From Clostridiales bacterium (GTDB lineage Bacteria > Bacillota > Clostridia > Oscillospirales > Oscillospiraceae): a DNA stretch of 26,671 nt. The stretch covers positions 1-26,671 of the forward strand of contig SFDT01000027.1 in the NCBI GenBank assembly GCA_004558115.1. The letters run 5' to 3'. This document shows positions 15,505-24,361 of this stretch, in pieces. Each line of letters begins with the position of its first letter. The first letter of the stretch is position 1. The notes beneath the pieces were generated by a model. The model ran no database searches. It saw nothing but the letters and a program-made list of their open reading frames with translations, and was not told the DNA's origin. The position numbers were made by a program, and so were the translations under genes.

Positions 15505-16116
15505 ATGCCGCACATTCCCCAGGGCACCACGGACCAGCTGGAGCTGGAGCTGTTTGAGCCGGCTCTCAAGGCCGCTCTGCTGCCCTCCCCTGATTATGAT
15601 GTCGCCCGCTGGCTGTATGTGCCCAACCGCTACTCCGAATACCGTTACATCCTGGGAACCCGGGGGAAAAAGCCCCTTATCTGTGTGGGCATCAACCCCT
15701 CCACCGCCGCGCCGGACGCCTTGGACCCCACCCTCCAATCCGCCCAGCGCATCGCCCTGTCCAACGGATATGACAGCTTCCTCATGTTCAACGTCTACGC
15801 CCAGCGGGCCACCCGGCCGGACGATATGGAGCCGGCCCGGAACCCCGCTCTCCACGCGGAGAACCGCAAGGCCTTCCGCTATCTTCTCTCCCTGTCGGAC
15901 CAGCCGGCGGTGTGGGCCGCCTGGGGCAACATCATCATGAAGCGGGAGTACCTCATGGACTGTATGCGGGATTTTGCGGCGGACGGCCAGACCGCCGGCG
16001 CCAGGTGGTACACCGCCGGTCCCCTGCTGAAATCCGGCCACCCCCATCATCCCCTGTACCTGAAGGGAGACACGAAGCTGCTGCCCTTTGACATTGCCGC
16101 CTACGTGGGAACATAA
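15505..16116 (+). CDS. DUF1643 domain-containing protein
   Basis: The 203-residue protein shows the DUF1643 pattern: a first strand RYILGTRGKKPLICVGINPS, then GINPSTA at 62-68 followed by a DPT segment, NVYAQRATRPDDM at 96-108, and WAAWGN later. It appears soluble, with no signal peptide. DUF1643 has no established biochemical role that I can state; the GxNPSTA motif recalls uracil-DNA-glycosylase-like folds, which is only a suggestion. An in-frame ATG at 15481 lies at the predicted transcription start, so the ATG at 15505 is preferred: it follows AGGAGGTG with 6-base spacing. It is divergent from addBA and ends at a terminator shared with polC. Confidence 0.85.
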   Translation: MPHIPQGTTDQLELELFEPALKAALLPSPDYDVARWLYVPNRYSEYRYILGTRGKKPLICVGINPSTAAPDALDPTLQSAQRIALSNGYDSFLMFNVYAQRATRPDDMEPARNPALHAENRKAFRYLLSLSDQPAVWAAWGNIIMKREYLMDCMRDFAADGQTAGARWYTAGPLLKSGHPHHPLYLKGDTKLLPFDIAAYVGT

Positions 16117-16118
16117 CA

Positions 16119-16151
16119 AAAAATGTCCGGACCGATGGTCCGGACATTTTT
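16119..16151. terminator. Bidirectional terminator between the DUF1643 gene and polC
   Basis: A perfect 15-bp stem (16119-16133 with 16137-16151), loop GAT, has an A-run on the left and a T-run on the right. It lies three bases after the DUF1643 stop and eight bases after the polC stop on the other strand. Confidence 0.9.
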
Positions 16152-16158
16152 GTTACGC

Positions 16159-19100
16159 TCAAAACAGGGTCATCTGGCTGGTCTCCGCCATGCCGGCGAA
16201 GGCCCCCAGGGCTTTGAGCTGTTCGATATGGGTCTTGGAGAGCTTATTGCAGCACATGGAAAACTCCTCGATGGAGATAAACGTCTTGCCTTTCCGCTTT
16301 TCCACCGTGTCGATGGCCGCCGTCTCACCCAGGCCGTGGACCGCCGTGAAGGGCGGCAGCAGGCCGTTTTCCGTTACCTTGAACTTGGTGGCGTCGGACT
16401 CATAAATGTTGATGGTGTCAAAGTGGAAGCCCCGGAGATAGAATTCGTAGCAGACCTCCAGGGTGGTCATCAGGTCCTTTTCCACGGCGGAGGCGTCCTT
16501 GTTGTTTTCGATCTCCCGGATCTTGCGCTTCACCGCGTCCTTGCCGGCGCAGCAGTACTCCGCGTCAAAGGCCTTGGCCCGGACGGAGAAGAAGGTGGCG
16601 TAGAAGGCCAGGGGCTCGTGGACCTTATACCAGGCGATGCGGAAAGCCATCATCACGTAGGCCACGGCGTGGGCCTTGGGGAACAGGTAGCCGATCTTCG
16701 CCAGGGATTCGATGTACCAGGCGGGCACATCGTGGGCCTCCATGGCCTCTACCCAGCCCTCGTCAAAGCCGCCTTTTTTCACCTTGCCCTTACGGACCTT
16801 CTCCATGATCTTGAAGCTCATCTTGGGGTCCAGGCCCTTGGAGATGAGGTACAGCATGATGTCGTCGCGGCAGCCCACGGTCTCCAGAACGCCGGCCGTG
16901 CCGCTGACGATCAGGTCCCGGGCATTGCCGATCCACACATCGGTGCCGTGGGAGAAGCCGGAAAGGCGCACCAGGGTGTTGAAATCCTTGGGCTGGGTGT
17001 CCATGAGCATCTGCCGGGTGAAGCGGGTGTTGAACTCCGGAATGGCCACGGCGCCGGTGGGGCCCAGCAGGTCATCGTTCTCGTAGCCCAGCACCTTGCT
17101 GGAGGTGAAGATGGACATGGTGTCCGGGTCATCCAGGGGAATGGAGTGGGGGTCCACGCCGGTGAGGTCCTGCATCATGCGGACCATGGTGGGGTCATCG
17201 TGTCCCAGCATGTCCAGCTTCAGGATGTTGGCCTCCATGGAGTGGTATTCAAAATGAGTGGTGATGGTGTCGGAATCGTCGGCGTCCGCCGGGTGCTGGA
17301 CGGGGCAAAAGTCCTCCATGTCCTTGTCGTCGGGCACCACCACCAGGCCGCCGGGATGCTGGCCGGTGGTGCGGCGGACGCCCACGCAGCCCAGAGTCAG
17401 GCGGTTCTCCTCCGCCCGGCCTGCCACGATGCCGTTTTCCTCCAGGTACTTTTTCACAAAGCCGTAGGCGGTCTTCTCCGCCAGGGTGCCGATGGTGCCG
17501 GCCCGGAACACCTGGGTCTCGCCGAACATCTCAATGGCATGGCGGTGGGCACGGGCCTGGTATTCACCGGAGAAGTTCAGGTCGATGTCCGGCACCTTGC
17601 CGCCGCCGAAGCCCAGGAAGGTCTCAAAGGGAATGTCGAAGCCGTCCTTGATGTAGTTTGTGCCGCAGACGGGGCACACCTTGTCTGGCATGTCGGCGCC
17701 GCAGCCGTAGGAGCCATCCAGAATGAATTCGCTGTTTTTACAGTTGGGACAGCGGTAATGGGGCGGCAGGGAGTTGACCTCCGTGATGCCGGACATATAG
17801 GCCACCAGGGATGAGCCCACAGAACCACGGGAGCCTACCAGATAGCCGTTCTCCAAAGAACGCTGCACTAATTTTTGGGCGGACATGTACACCACGTCGT
17901 ATTTACCCAGGATGCCGCCCAGCTCCACATTCAAGCGGTCCACGATGAGCTTGGGCGGGTCCTCGCCGTACAGGCGGTGGACCTTTTCCCACACCAGGCG
18001 GTTCAGATCCTCCTCGGAGTTTTCCAGCCGGGGCGGGAACAGCTCACTGGGCAGCAGCTCAAAGGTCTCGATCTGGTCTGCCACCAGGCGGGTGTTGGTG
18101 ACCACCACCTCATAGGCCTTTTCCTCCCCCAGATAGCTGAACTCCTTCAGCATCTCATCGGTGGTCTTGAAGTAGATGGGCAGAGGCTCATTGGCGTCCG
18201 GGAACTTTTTGGAGGCCAGCAGGATATGGCGGTACACCTCATCCTCCGGTTCCTGGAAGTGGACGTCGCCGGTGGCGCAGACGGGCTTGTCCAGCTCCTC
18301 GCCCAGGCGGACGATGGTGCGGTTGAATTCCCGCAGCTCCTCCTCCGATTGGACATCGCCGTTGCGGAGCATAAAGGCGTTGTTGCACAGGGGCTGGATC
18401 TCCAGATAGTCGTAGTAGTCCGCGATGCGCTTGAGCTCCTCCCAGTCCTTGTGGTCCGCCACAGCCCGGAACAGCTCGCCCGCCTCGCAGGCTGCGCCCA
18501 CAATGATGCCCTCCCGGTGCTCGTTCAGCAGCGTCTTGGGGATGGTAGGCACCCGCTTGAAATATTTCAGGTTGGAGGCGGAGATCATCTGGTACAGGTT
18601 TTTGAGGCCCACCTTATTCCGGGCCAGCAAAATGATGTGCTTGGGGAAGCGGTTGGTCTTGCTGCCTAAGGGACGCAGCTTCTCCATCTCCTTGTTCACC
18701 GCCTGGAGGGTATGGACCCCCCGCTCATGGAGCATCTTCCAGAAGGGGATGAGCATATAGCCCACGGTGGCGGCATCGTCACTGGCCCGATGGTGGTTGA
18801 ACGCCGGCAGGTCCAGATGCTCCGCCACGATGTCCAGCTTGTACTTGCCAAGGTCCGGCAGCAGGTTCTGGGCCAGGATAAGGGAATCCACATAGGTAGG
18901 GTGAAAGTCCAGGCCCACCTTTTTGCAGCCGGCCCGGATAAAGCCGATATCAAATTCCGCGTTGTGGGCCGCCAGAGGGCGGCCGTTCACGAATTTTAAA
19001 AAGTCCGTCAGGGCCTGCTTCAGCTGAGGCGCGTCCTTCAGCATGTCGTCCGTGATGCCGGTGAGGCCGATGATCTCCGGTGTCAGGCGGCGGTTGGGGT

Positions 19101-20151
19101 TCACGAAGGTCTGGAACCGCTCGGCGATCTCCCCGTTTTTCAGCACCACGGCGCCGATCTCCGTAATGGCCTCCCGGTCTACTTTCAGTCCGGTGGTCTC
19201 AATATCGAAGCACACAAATTCGTCGTCCAGGCCGCAGTCCAGGCTGCCGTGAACGGCCACCCGGTCATCCAGGTTGTTGACGAAATACCCCTCCACGCCG
19301 TAGAGGATCTTGATCTTGCCGTCAGCCGCGTGCCAGGCGTCCGGGAAGGACTGGGCTACGCCGTGGTCCGTGATGGCGATGGCGGGATGGCCCCAGCGGA
19401 TGGCCTGCTTGATGACCTTCTTTGTGTCCGTCAGGGCGTCCATATTGCTCATCCGGGTGTGGAGATGCAGCTCCACGCGCTTTTCCGGGGCGGTGTCCTT
19501 GCGGCCCTCGTGCTGGATGACGTTGATGTGGTAGGGATTCAGCTGGATGTCCTTGCCGTCCCAGGTGGGCTCCATCTTGCCCTGCACCAGCAGCCACATA
19601 TCCGGCTTGATGGCTGTGCCGAACTGCTCCGCCTCCTTGGCGGTGAGGTTTTTGTGGACGGTGACGGAATTGGTGTAGTCCGTCATTTCAAAGGTCAGCC
19701 GCCACATGCCGGGACGGCGGGTCTCCGTGCACTCGGCGGAGAACACCTTGCCGCTGACGGTGGCGTTGCCCATTTTCAGATCCAGCGTCTTCATGGGCAC
19801 CGGCTTCGTCTTGATGGGCTTGCCCAGCAGCACCTTGTCCACCGCCGCTCCGCCATCTTTCCCGCCGCCGGAGGGCGCCGTCTGAGGCACCGCTGCCTTG
19901 ACAGGCTCCGGCAGCTTGCAGGTCAAGTCGATGTCCACCTGGCGGAAGCCGTAGACCGCCCGAATCATCTGCTTCAGATCCTCCAGGTCTTCGGCAGACA
20001 TGGCGGTCCGCACCGTCAGCTGCATGGAAATGGACATGGTGCCCTGGTCGATGGAGGCGCCGGTCAGCTCCGCCCCGGCCAGCTTCAGCCGCAGCGCGCC
20101 GGACAATTGCAGCTCCGCGAACATATCAAAAAACGGGATATTCTTTGCCAT
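16159..20151 (-). CDS. polC: DNA polymerase III alpha subunit, PolC type
   Basis: The 1330-residue protein has the diagnostic PolC order. An N-terminal domain and OB fold (about 120-215) precede a PHP domain (RVELHLHT at 225-232, ITDHG at 260-264). This is split by an inserted DnaQ-like proofreading exonuclease (CFDIETTG 314-321, AHNAEFD 395-401, HRASDDA 454-460). Then come the polymerase core with GSRGSVGSSL (773-782), a zinc site with cysteines 801, 804, 826 and 829, and the catalytic PDIDLNFS (854-861). It is the replicative polymerase of low-GC-type Gram-positives. The frame is open to 20202, but MAKNIPFFDMF at 20151, with GAGGAA upstream, is the likely start. It is the last gene of the pyrH-polC cluster. 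Exonuclease residues look complete. B. subtilis PolC is about 1437 residues, so this is slightly short. Confidence 0.97.
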   Translation of the reverse strand: MAKNIPFFDMFAELQLSGALRLKLAGAELTGASIDQGTMSISMQLTVRTAMSAEDLEDLKQMIRAVYGFRQVDIDLTCKLPEPVKAAVPQTAPSGGGKDGGAAVDKVLLGKPIKTKPVPMKTLDLKMGNATVSGKVFSAECTETRRPGMWRLTFEMTDYTNSVTVHKNLTAKEAEQFGTAIKPDMWLLVQGKMEPTWDGKDIQLNPYHINVIQHEGRKDTAPEKRVELHLHTRMSNMDALTDTKKVIKQAIRWGHPAIAITDHGVAQSFPDAWHAADGKIKILYGVEGYFVNNLDDRVAVHGSLDCGLDDEFVCFDIETTGLKVDREAITEIGAVVLKNGEIAERFQTFVNPNRRLTPEIIGLTGITDDMLKDAPQLKQALTDFLKFVNGRPLAAHNAEFDIGFIRAGCKKVGLDFHPTYVDSLILAQNLLPDLGKYKLDIVAEHLDLPAFNHHRASDDAATVGYMLIPFWKMLHERGVHTLQAVNKEMEKLRPLGSKTNRFPKHIILLARNKVGLKNLYQMISASNLKYFKRVPTIPKTLLNEHREGIIVGAACEAGELFRAVADHKDWEELKRIADYYDYLEIQPLCNNAFMLRNGDVQSEEELREFNRTIVRLGEELDKPVCATGDVHFQEPEDEVYRHILLASKKFPDANEPLPIYFKTTDEMLKEFSYLGEEKAYEVVVTNTRLVADQIETFELLPSELFPPRLENSEEDLNRLVWEKVHRLYGEDPPKLIVDRLNVELGGILGKYDVVYMSAQKLVQRSLENGYLVGSRGSVGSSLVAYMSGITEVNSLPPHYRCPNCKNSEFILDGSYGCGADMPDKVCPVCGTNYIKDGFDIPFETFLGFGGGKVPDIDLNFSGEYQARAHRHAIEMFGETQVFRAGTIGTLAEKTAYGFVKKYLEENGIVAGRAEENRLTLGCVGVRRTTGQHPGGLVVVPDDKDMEDFCPVQHPADADDSDTITTHFEYHSMEANILKLDMLGHDDPTMVRMMQDLTGVDPHSIPLDDPDTMSIFTSSKVLGYENDDLLGPTGAVAIPEFNTRFTRQMLMDTQPKDFNTLVRLSGFSHGTDVWIGNARDLIVSGTAGVLETVGCRDDIMLYLISKGLDPKMSFKIMEKVRKGKVKKGGFDEGWVEAMEAHDVPAWYIESLAKIGYLFPKAHAVAYVMMAFRIAWYKVHEPLAFYATFFSVRAKAFDAEYCCAGKDAVKRKIREIENNKDASAVEKDLMTTLEVCYEFYLRGFHFDTINIYESDATKFKVTENGLLPPFTAVHGLGETAAIDTVEKRKGKTFISIEEFSMCCNKLSKTHIEQLKALGAFAGMAETSQMTLF

Positions 20152-20186
20152 GGAACTTCCTCTCTCGTCTATGGTCACAGCATAGG

Positions 20187-20223
20187 AACAGGGCTGCGGC
20201 AATTTTTCTGCCGCTGCCCTGTT
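20187..20223. other. Stem-loop in the ispG-polC intergenic gap
   Basis: Arms 20187-20201 and 20209-20223 pair over 15 bases with one mismatch around a 7-base loop. On the coding (minus) strand no U-run follows, so it is not a normal terminator for ispG. It may be an RNA processing or stability element, or a partial terminator reducing polC expression. On the plus strand the stem is followed by TTTGC. Confidence 0.5.
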
Positions 20224-20229
20224 TTGCTA

Positions 20230-21267
20230 TCACAGCTGGTCGATCTCCGCCATCAGGGCGTCCACAAGCTGTTCCTGGGGCACCTTGTAAAGGATCTCTC
20301 CTTTGCGGAACAACAGGCCCTCGCCCTTGCCGCCGGCAATGCCGATGTCGGCGGCGGAGGCCTCGCCGGGGCCGTTGACGGCGCAGCCCATCACCGCCAC
20401 GGTGATGTTCTTTTTGCAATTTGCAAGCCGCCGCTCCACCTCCTCGGCGATGGGGATGAGATCGATGCGGGTGCGGCCGCAGGTGGGACAGGCGATGAGG
20501 TTCACGCCTTCTTTCCGCAGCCCCGCCGCCTTCAAAATTTTATGGGCGGCGTAGATCTCCTCCACCGGGTCCGCCGTCAGGGTCACCCGGATGGTATCAC
20601 CGATGCCCATGCACAAAAGGCCCCCAATGCCCATGGCGGATTTCACCATGCCCATGGAGGGCGTGCCCGCCTCTGTGACGCCCAGGTGCAGGGGATAGTC
20701 CGTCTGCTGGCTCAAGAGGGTGTATGCCTTCATGGTCAGAGGCACATCGGAGCACTTCACGGAAATGCAGATGTCGTCGAAATCAAACTTATTCAACAGC
20801 TTCACATGGCCCATGGCGCTCTCCACCAGAGCCTCCGCCGTGACGCCGCCGTATTTGGCCCGCAGCTCCTTTTCCAGGGAGCCGCCGTTGACGCCGATGC
20901 GGATGGGAATGCCCCGGCTGCGGCACTCATCCGCCACGGCCTTTACGTTTTCCTCGGCGCCGATGTTGCCGGGGTTGATGCGGATGGCGTCGATGCCCCG
21001 CTCCGCGCAGGCCAGGGCATATTTATAGTTGAAATGGATGTCGGCGATGAGAGGGATATCGATCTGTTCCTTGATCTTATCCACCGCCTCCGCCGCGGCC
21101 TGGTCCGGGATGGCCACCCGGATGATCTCGCAGCCGGCAGCCTCCAGCTGTTTGATCTGGGCCACCGTGGCGGCCACATCATCCGTTTTGGTATTGCACA
21201 TGGACTGAATGGACACAGGGGCACCGCCACCCACAGCCACCTTTCCCACCATCAATTTCTTTGTCAT
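20230..21267 (-). CDS. ispG: 4-hydroxy-3-methylbut-2-en-1-yl diphosphate synthase (flavodoxin)
   Basis: The 345-residue protein is IspG (GcpE). It has the N-terminal TIM-barrel segments SIQSMCNTKTDD (19-30), ADIHFNY (75-81), IRINPGNIG (95-103) and VNGGSLE (126-132). In the C-terminal part the [4Fe-4S] ligands are Cys260 and Cys263 (CPTCGRTR) and Cys295 (GCAVNGPGE), with Glu302 in the same motif. It converts methylerythritol cyclodiphosphate to HMBPP, the seventh step of the MEP pathway, using flavodoxin or ferredoxin electrons and an oxygen-sensitive cluster. TAGGAGG lies upstream of the ATG. It follows rseP by nine bases. Together with dxr two genes upstream it shows that this organism makes isoprenoids by the MEP route. 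The length matches the short bacterial type. Confidence 0.97.
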   Translation of the reverse strand: MTKKLMVGKVAVGGGAPVSIQSMCNTKTDDVAATVAQIKQLEAAGCEIIRVAIPDQAAAEAVDKIKEQIDIPLIADIHFNYKYALACAERGIDAIRINPGNIGAEENVKAVADECRSRGIPIRIGVNGGSLEKELRAKYGGVTAEALVESAMGHVKLLNKFDFDDICISVKCSDVPLTMKAYTLLSQQTDYPLHLGVTEAGTPSMGMVKSAMGIGGLLCMGIGDTIRVTLTADPVEEIYAAHKILKAAGLRKEGVNLIACPTCGRTRIDLIPIAEEVERRLANCKKNITVAVMGCAVNGPGEASAADIGIAGGKGEGLLFRKGEILYKVPQEQLVDALMAEIDQL

Positions 21268-21276
21268 AACAGCCTC

Positions 21277-22347
21277 CTACCGGAATATCTGAAAAACGTC
21301 CTTTACAGTGATGAGCAGCATAAAACCCATGAGCACCACGAAGCCCGCCGTGTTGATGGCGGCAGCGTATTTGCCGGGCACTTTTTTGCGGAAAAGCGCC
21401 ATGGACACGGTATCCACCGCCAGGAACAAAATGTGTCCGCCGTCCAGGGCGGGGATGGGCAGCAGGTTCATCACCGCCAGGTTCACGGCGATAAGAGCCG
21501 CGAAATTGAGGATACTCTCCACCGCCTCCCGGGTGCTGGCGGAGGTCTCTCCGATCTCCACCATGGAGTGGACGATCTCCACCGGGCCGCCCACATCCTC
21601 CACGGAGGCCTGGCCGGTCACCAGCATTTTCAGGCTCAGCCGCACCACCCGCACATAGTCGATGGTATTCAACCAAGCGTTTTTCAATTTACTGCCCACC
21701 GTGGCCTTTTCCGCCACATCGGCGGCACGGTAAATGCCGTAGCCCTGGTAGTCCTTTCCCACCATATCCGTGAAGGTGGACCACTGCAAGCCGTTCAGGG
21801 TGACTTTCTCCCCGTTCCGCAGCACCACCAGGTCCAGGTCCTGTCCCCGGCTGAGGCTCAGCAGCAGGTCCACATCGCTGTACAGGTATACCCGCTCGCC
21901 GTTGATGGACCAGAACACATCCCCTTCCTCCAGGGCCGTGCCGTTGACCGCCTGAAACTCCGGGGCCACACCGGCCACCGCCGGAATTCGGAAGCCCTGG
22001 GCGGAGCTGTACAGCAGTACCAGCAGCAAAAAGCCCGTCAGGAAATTCATGAAGGCCCCAGCGGCGAAAATGATGAACTGCTTCCAAAATCCCTGGCGGG
22101 ACAGGGCGCGCTCATCGTCCGAGTCGTCCTCCTCCCCCTCCATGGCACAGAAGCCGCCGATGGGCAGCGCCCGCAGGGAATACTGGGTCTCCCCCTTTTC
22201 CCGGCTCCAGACCTCCGGTCCCATGCCGATGGAAAATTCGTTGACCCGGACGCCGCAGGCCTTGGCCGCCAGAAAGTGGCCCAGCTCATGGACCGCGATG
22301 AGAATGCCAAAGACCAGGACTGCCGCCAGGATATAAATGATCGTCAT
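21277..22347 (-). CDS. rseP: Site-2 intramembrane zinc metalloprotease RseP/RasP
   Basis: The 356-residue protein has the S2P architecture. The first membrane helix carries the zinc motif HELGH (20-24). A GFCAMEGE segment, a second membrane region (about 92-114) and one PDZ domain (about 120-190) follow. The C-terminal membrane region has NLLPIPALDGGHI (294-306), whose Asp is the third zinc ligand. It cleaves membrane-bound anti-sigma factors and signal-peptide remnants within the membrane. AGGAG lies seven bases before the ATG. It sits between dxr (15 bases upstream) and ispG in the core operon, the usual clostridial position. Catalytic residues look intact. The acidic DDSDDERA stretch (75-82) after the second conserved segment lies in a variable loop. 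Confidence 0.96.
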   Translation of the reverse strand: MTIIYILAAVLVFGILIAVHELGHFLAAKACGVRVNEFSIGMGPEVWSREKGETQYSLRALPIGGFCAMEGEEDDSDDERALSRQGFWKQFIIFAAGAFMNFLTGFLLLVLLYSSAQGFRIPAVAGVAPEFQAVNGTALEEGDVFWSINGERVYLYSDVDLLLSLSRGQDLDLVVLRNGEKVTLNGLQWSTFTDMVGKDYQGYGIYRAADVAEKATVGSKLKNAWLNTIDYVRVVRLSLKMLVTGQASVEDVGGPVEIVHSMVEIGETSASTREAVESILNFAALIAVNLAVMNLLPIPALDGGHILFLAVDTVSMALFRKKVPGKYAAAINTAGFVVLMGFMLLITVKDVFQIFR

Positions 22348-22362
22348 GCAAAGTCTCCTATA

Positions 22363-23505
22363 TCAATTGCCCAGCACGCTCCGCCGGGCCGCGGCATCCG
22401 CCGCTAAGATCTCCTCCAAAGAGGGATTCTGCACCACCGGGACCTCCGCCCGGGCTTTGGCCACCAGGCGGGGAATATCGTGGAAGCCGATGCGGTCCGC
22501 CAAAAACAGCCCCACCGCCTCCTCATTGGCGCCATTCAAAATGGCGCAGGCGGTGCCGCCCTCCGTGGCCGCCTCCTCGGCAAGGCGCAGGCAGGGAAAG
22601 GCCTCCCGGTCCGGCGCCGCAAAGGTCAGGGGCGGACAGGTCAGAAGGTCCAGGGGCTCCGCCGGGTTCACCCCCCGGTTGGGATACGTCATGGCGTACC
22701 GGATGGGCAGGCGCATATCCGGCGTGCCCAATTGGGCCAGCACCGCGCCGTCCCGGTACTCCACCAGGGAGTGGACGATGGACTGGCGGTGGATGACCAC
22801 GCTCACCTGCTCCAAGGGCAGGCGGTAGAGGCGCATGGCCTCGATGACCTCCAGGCCCTTGTTCATCAGTGTGGCGCAGTCCACGGTGATCTTGGGGCCC
22901 ATTTTCCAATTGGGATGCTTCAAGGCGTCCGCCTTCGTCATTTTCCCCACTTCGCCGTAGGTCATTCCGTAGAACGGCCCGCCGGAGCAGGTCAGGATGA
23001 GGCGCTTGATCTCCCCGCGGTCCGCGCAGCCCTGGACGCACTGGAAAATGGCGGAGTGCTCGCTGTCCACCGGCACGATCTCCGCGCCGCAGCGGTCCGC
23101 CGCGTCCATCACCAGCCCTCCGGCGCAGACCAGGGTCTCCTTGTTGGCCAGGGCAATGCGCTTTTTCGCCTCGATGGCAGCCAGGGTAGGCCGCAGGCCC
23201 ACCATGCCCACCACGGCGGTGACCACCGTGTCGGCCTCCGGGGCCGTGGCCGCCTCCGTCAGGGCGTCAAAGCCCCCCAGGACCTTTGTCTCCGTGTCCG
23301 CCAGGCGGACGGCCAAATCCCGGGCCGCGCTTTCATCCGTCATGACCGCCAAGCAGGGATGGAACTGACGACACTGGGCCTCCATCCGCTCCACGCTGGC
23401 GTTGGCCGTCAGGGCCGCCACCCGCAGCCCCATCTGCTCCGCCACGTCCAGGGTCTGGCGGCCGATGGAGCCGGTGGAGCCTAAAATCGAAATCGTCTTA
23501 CTCAT
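22363..23505 (-). CDS. dxr: 1-deoxy-D-xylulose-5-phosphate reductoisomerase
   Basis: The 380-residue protein has the NADPH-binding GSTGSIG at 9-15, NKETLV at 121-126, and metal and substrate residues in DSEHSAIFQ (147-155), SGGPF (174-178), KHPNWKMG (196-203) and MNKGLEVIEA (214-223). It rearranges and reduces DXP to MEP, the committed step of the MEP isoprenoid pathway, and is the target of fosmidomycin. Length is typical. The position often written HPQS is HRQS here (239-242). No strong ribosome site precedes the ATG, which lies nine bases after the cdsA stop, so translation is probably coupled to cdsA. Next downstream is rseP. Confidence 0.97.
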   Translation of the reverse strand: MSKTISILGSTGSIGRQTLDVAEQMGLRVAALTANASVERMEAQCRQFHPCLAVMTDESAARDLAVRLADTETKVLGGFDALTEAATAPEADTVVTAVVGMVGLRPTLAAIEAKKRIALANKETLVCAGGLVMDAADRCGAEIVPVDSEHSAIFQCVQGCADRGEIKRLILTCSGGPFYGMTYGEVGKMTKADALKHPNWKMGPKITVDCATLMNKGLEVIEAMRLYRLPLEQVSVVIHRQSIVHSLVEYRDGAVLAQLGTPDMRLPIRYAMTYPNRGVNPAEPLDLLTCPPLTFAAPDREAFPCLRLAEEAATEGGTACAILNGANEEAVGLFLADRIGFHDIPRLVAKARAEVPVVQNPSLEEILAADAAARRSVLGN

Positions 23506-23514
23506 ACACGTATC

Positions 23515-24336
23515 TTATTTCACAAAGCTTAAAATTATCTCAAGGACCGGCGTCACGAACAACACGCTGTCGAACCGGTCCAGCACGCCGCCGTGCTCCA
23601 GGAACAGGTGGCCGTAGTCCTTGATGCCGAATTCCCGCTTCAAATAGGAAAAACTCAAATCACCCAGTTGGGCCACTACGCCGCACAGCAGAGCCAGCAG
23701 TAGCATGATACCATAGCCAATGCCACAACCGCCGAACCATCGGTCCATAACAAGCACGAATATCTCACCGCACACCACATTGCCCAGCAAGCCTCCAATG
23801 GAACCCTCCACCGTTTTTTTCGGACTGACCAGAGGCGCCAGCTTGTGTTTGCCAATTGCCATGCCCGTGAAATACGCAAAGGTGTCACAAGCAAAGCTGA
23901 GAATAAAGGGCAGCAGTAAAAATGCCCGGTGATAGCCGCTCTGCACCATCCGAATAAAGGCGGAAAATGCGTAAGGGATGACCACGACCGTACAAATCCC
24001 CGCCATGATTTGGGCGGCATTGACCGTCTTTTCCTTCAAAATCTCCGTGTCCAAAATCGCAACAAAAAAGATCAGAAGTATCTCCAGCACACAGTAAAAC
24101 GGGATATACCGTGGTGCGAAAAAATACAAAAGCATGGGCCAAAGCCCCGCTTGTGCCATCACGAGGCCCAGGCGGCCGCCGCGTTTTGCGCCGCCGGTTA
24201 CACAATATTGCAGCTCATAGGCCGCAATGGTGTTCAATACCGTCAGCGCCGCTACAAGAATGATTGGTGATGCCGCCAGCACTACATACAGCAAAAGAGG
24301 GATGCCCACGACGGAAACGAGGATTCTTGATTTCAT
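23515..24336 (-). CDS. cdsA: Phosphatidate cytidylyltransferase
   Basis: The 273-residue integral membrane protein has about eight hydrophobic segments, the SPKKTVEGSIGG segment (around 170-181) and the C-terminal CDP-alcohol signature running through KREFGIKDYGHLF to HGGVLDRFDS (233-257). It makes CDP-diacylglycerol from CTP and phosphatidic acid, the entry point to membrane phospholipids. The usual Pro-Gly before HGG reads Leu-Glu here; the catalytic aspartates remain. Hand counts of sample lines give about 42-53 percent GC, against roughly 60-75 percent in neighbouring genes, although the conserved 3' end is GC-rich. GAAGG precedes the ATG. It sits between uppS and dxr, its standard place. 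Confidence 0.94.
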   Translation of the reverse strand: MKSRILVSVVGIPLLLYVVLAASPIILVAALTVLNTIAAYELQYCVTGGAKRGGRLGLVMAQAGLWPMLLYFFAPRYIPFYCVLEILLIFFVAILDTEILKEKTVNAAQIMAGICTVVVIPYAFSAFIRMVQSGYHRAFLLLPFILSFACDTFAYFTGMAIGKHKLAPLVSPKKTVEGSIGGLLGNVVCGEIFVLVMDRWFGGCGIGYGIMLLLALLCGVVAQLGDLSFSYLKREFGIKDYGHLFLEHGGVLDRFDSVLFVTPVLEIILSFVK

Positions 24337-24361
24337 AAATCAACCTTCTCTCTGTAAAGGG

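Noticed and set aside
16123..17814. Plus-strand open frame of 563 codons opposite the 3' part of polC
   Set aside because: It is a shadow of polC with a repetitive Gly/Val/His composition, and it starts inside the terminator stem.
19249..22407. Plus-strand open frame of 1052 codons opposite polC, ispG and rseP
   Set aside because: It is antisense to three clear essential genes and has a His/Gly/Val-rich shadow composition.
22783..22794. HRQS instead of HPQS in Dxr as a possible active-site change
   Set aside because: I believe this position varies among clostridial Dxr proteins. The histidine and all metal and substrate motifs are kept, so it is not strong evidence of altered function.
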